A DNA stretch of 64,000 nt from Gracilariopsis chorda. Its lineage: Eukaryota > Rhodophyta > Florideophyceae > Gracilariales > Gracilariaceae. Positions within the stretch are counted from its first letter, which is position 1. Each line of letters begins with the position of its first letter. The position numbers and the translations under genes were made by a program. Positions 61,632 through 64,000 of this stretch are shown here, one piece after another. The notes beneath the pieces were generated by a model. The model ran no database searches. It saw only the letters and a program-made list of their open reading frames with translations, and was not told where the DNA came from. Location of the stretch: contig NBIV01000021.1 in the NCBI GenBank assembly GCA_003194525.1, positions 428,025-492,024 of the forward strand. Direction: 5' to 3'.

Positions 61632-64000
61632 ATGGACTCATTCGGTGGCGTCAAGATTGAAAAGTTGGGCGAGGATAACTTCCATGTATGGAAGCAAAAG
61701 GTTGAGTTGCTGCTTGCACTCAAGGACCTCGATGACCATCTTGAATCAACCAGGCATACGGACGATGACGAGTTGTCAGCATGGAAGAAGAAACACTCCA
61801 AGGCCAGGGCTGTTATTGGTCTCAGCATCAGTGATGAGCATTTGGACCATGTGAGGGATACCGAGAATGCTGCGCAAATGTGGAAAGCCATTTGCGATGT
61901 GTTCCAGCGTAAAACGCTGCTCAACCGAATCAATGCAAGACGTGCCTTCTACACAGCCAAGATGCGAGATGATGAGAAAATGTTACACTTCATCAATCGT
62001 GTTCGTCATCTTGCATCGGATCTGAAGAGCATGGACGTAGTGGTTGAGGAGGAAGACATCGCTATGGCAATCCTATGTGGGCTACCAGACCGCTTCGAAC
62101 ACCTCATTGTCGCTATTGACACCACGATTGGTGATCGTAAACTCGATTTAGAGTTTGTGAAGAGTCGTTTGCTGCAAGAGGAACAGCGAATGAACGATCG
62201 TACCAAGGAGGAGTCCGGAATTGACACGGCTTTGGTCGGTGCGCAGTCACGAAAGAAGTCCATGGTGTGCTACTACTGTGGTAAGAAGGGGCATATCCAG
62301 AGAAACTGTTTCAAGAGACAACGTGACGAAGCTAGCAAAGAGCAGAGTGCTGCCGCAAACCCAGCTGTGCAGACCGATCTCGGCAACGAGAAACGAGGAT
62401 GTGACAGTGACTCTGACTTTGTTTGTCTCATTGCGACAGGTTCTGTGGAAGAAAGTATCAGTGAATGGATCATTGACTCTGGTGCCACCGCCCATATGAC
62501 GTATGACGAGTCCATGTTGGACAGTTATAGCAAAAGAGAGTCTGCCGGTGTGAGTATCGGCAATGACTCGAAGCTGGAGTCTCTTGGTCATGGCAGTGTC
62601 CACCTCGATCTCGCTGTTGAAGGGCGTAAGAGCAAGTGCCGGTTGGGTGAAGTAGTGCACGTACAGAATTTAAGGTATCATCTGCTGTCAGTATCTGCGA
62701 TGTGTGACTGGGTGCGCGAGTGGTGTTTGACAAAACCAAAGTATGTGTATACAAAGGCAACACCATGATCGCCCAGGGCCGTCGCATCAAAGGACTGTAC
62801 TACCTATGTACCGCGATTGAAGTACCAGAAGACATGGACAACGCACTTCGTGACTGACCTGTCACTATGGCATGCTCGAATGGCTCATGTGAATGTGGAT
62901 GGTATCAAACATATGGCTCGTAACGGTGTTGTGTCAGGGCTGAATGTGGACTTGAATCAATCGATGATGTGTGTGACTCTTGTGTAGTGGGAAAATATAC
63001 ACGTGCTCCAACTCCCAAGCAAGGGGGGAACGGGCTTTGCACCCATTGGACCTAGTGCATTCGGACATTGTGGTCCAATCCAAGTAGGTTCCTTGGGAGG
63101 TTCAAGCTACTTCGTCACATTCATCGATGATCACTCCCGTTTTTGCTTCTTGTACATGCTCAAGACCAAGGATGAGGTGTTCCACGTGTTCGTGAAGTGG
63201 CTCAAGATGGTTCAAAATCAGAGTGACCGACATGTGAAAACCATCACCGCACGTGAGTCTGTGCTACATGCGTTACGCACAGACAATGCTGGTGAATATG
63301 TGTCAAAGAAGTTTTCACAAGAGCTTGAACGTCACGGTATTGAACATCAGCGAACGGTGCCTTACAATCCACATCAGAATGGTCTGGCCGAACGGTTCAA
63401 CCGAACACTCATGGACTTGGTGAGATCGATGCTGCATCACAAGAAACTGCCAAAGATTCTTCTGGGCTGAAGCATTGAACGTTGCAGTGTATGTGTGCAA
63501 TCGAGTCACCTGCAAGGCCCTTCCGAGTGACGTGACACCACTCGAGATGTGGAGTGGATATGAACCTGACTTGAGCAATCTGCGTGTGTTCGGTAGCCGG
63601 TGCTGGTACAAAGTGGTGGACACAAGCTGAAGAAGCTGGAGCAACGTGCCGTGGAGGCGATCTTTATTGGGTACACATCTGGATCGAACGGTTATAAACT
63701 GTGGGATGCGCAAAAGAAGAAGGTGGTTGTGTCGAGAGATGTGAGGTTTGACGAATGTAGTGGTTCAGATCAAGGTACTGACCACGTTGATGATGACGAC
63801 TATGCTGAGATCGACATCTCGGACAGGCCGAAATCAAACATCACCTCCACCTCTACTACACCCACCGATGCTGCCCAAGTTGAACCCGCTGCACCAGATA
63901 CTCCACCAGAAGAAGCTTCAGGCAGTGGCCACGATGAGCCCACAGCTGAGACAGAAGTTGAGCCAGACGTACCAGATCCACAACCACTTCGGAGATCCAC
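61632..64000 (+). pseudogene. Copia-1 element 2 Gag-Pol, frameshifted as read, partial
   Basis: Identical or nearly so to element 1 through Gag, zinc knuckle and protease (61632-62705). Then seven single-base insertions or deletions occur within about 900 bases (near 62709, 62847, 62967, 63023, 63068, 63456, 63621), several at homopolymers. They break the integrase into pieces (GPIQVGSLGGSSYF and NGLAERFNRTLM at 63003-63470) yet sum to a net loss of three bases, so the frame is restored afterwards. No indel occurs in the preceding 1.07 kb. Either local decay or consensus sequencing error; if error, this gene may be intact. RT and RNase H lie outside the window. Confidence 0.85.

Larger units (their letters stand above)
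59634..64000 (+). mobile_element. Copia-1 element 2, nested in element 1, runs off the window
   Basis: 5' LTR 59634-60412, primer site 60413-60427, leader 60428-61631 and gag-pol from 61632. Inserted in the 3' LTR of element 1 after GTCAC. The continuation of element 1's LTR (AGTGTACGTTGTG) should follow its 3' end beyond the window. Confidence 0.92.

Overview
This window is eukaryotic, repeat-dominated DNA with no prokaryotic gene layout. Nearly every recognisable open reading frame belongs to a transposable element: Ty1/copia and Ty3/gypsy-like LTR retrotransposons, two PIF/Harbinger DNA transposons (DDE transposase plus Myb/SANT partner) and three Helitron rolling-circle elements. No introns, tRNA, rRNA or CRISPR array were recognised. 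The source is most likely a compact-gene, repeat-rich alga (red algae such as florideophytes fit best) or possibly an oomycete. This is inferred from the element repertoire and the copia priming sites, not proven. The only good non-transposon gene candidate is a secreted cysteine-containing protein at 5938-6501.

Layout, left part. 1-433 and 3123-4101 are two pieces of one minus-strand LTR retroelement (gag and protease) split by Harbinger-1 (434-3122). 4102-7275 is mostly unique DNA with a 62-bp perfect palindrome and the secreted-protein gene. 7276-9772 is a structurally intact Harbinger-2 with a 3-bp target duplication. 10556-11800 is a decayed chromodomain gypsy integrase. 13515-18366 is an old plus-strand Helitron.

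Middle part. 18791-21600 is a decayed minus-strand copia (copy A). 21601-35125 is a striking arrangement of two inverted Helitrons (H1 minus at 22913-29014, H2 plus at 30128-35125). Two inverted copies of an unrecognised unit 'S' (small ORF plus repeat-rich promoter) lie beside them. H1 carries a 1063-bp TG...CA insertion with a perfect 5-bp target duplication that contains a copia-like leader but no ORF. 35126-39795 is a mosaic of copia LTRs and gag/RNase H pieces, with a solo LTR at 39022-39725. 39796-44396 is a gypsy element with chromodomain.

Right part. 44397-45175 is a solo LTR of the Copia-1 family with TSD TTCAC. From 45181 to the end is a nest: copia copy D (minus) is cut by copia copy C (plus), which is cut by an R4 copia (minus), cut by an R3 copia (minus), cut by Copia-1 element 1 (plus, intact 1341-aa polyprotein), whose 3' LTR is cut by Copia-1 element 2. 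The missing right halves must lie beyond base 64000.

Cross-cutting signals. The copia families start reverse transcription from a site matching the anticodon half of initiator tRNA-Met (Drosophila copia type). They also share a conserved leader and an LTR promoter block built on the palindrome GCGCATATGCGC plus a CCAAT box. The R3 and R4 families place the pol stop codon inside the first six bases of the 3' LTR.
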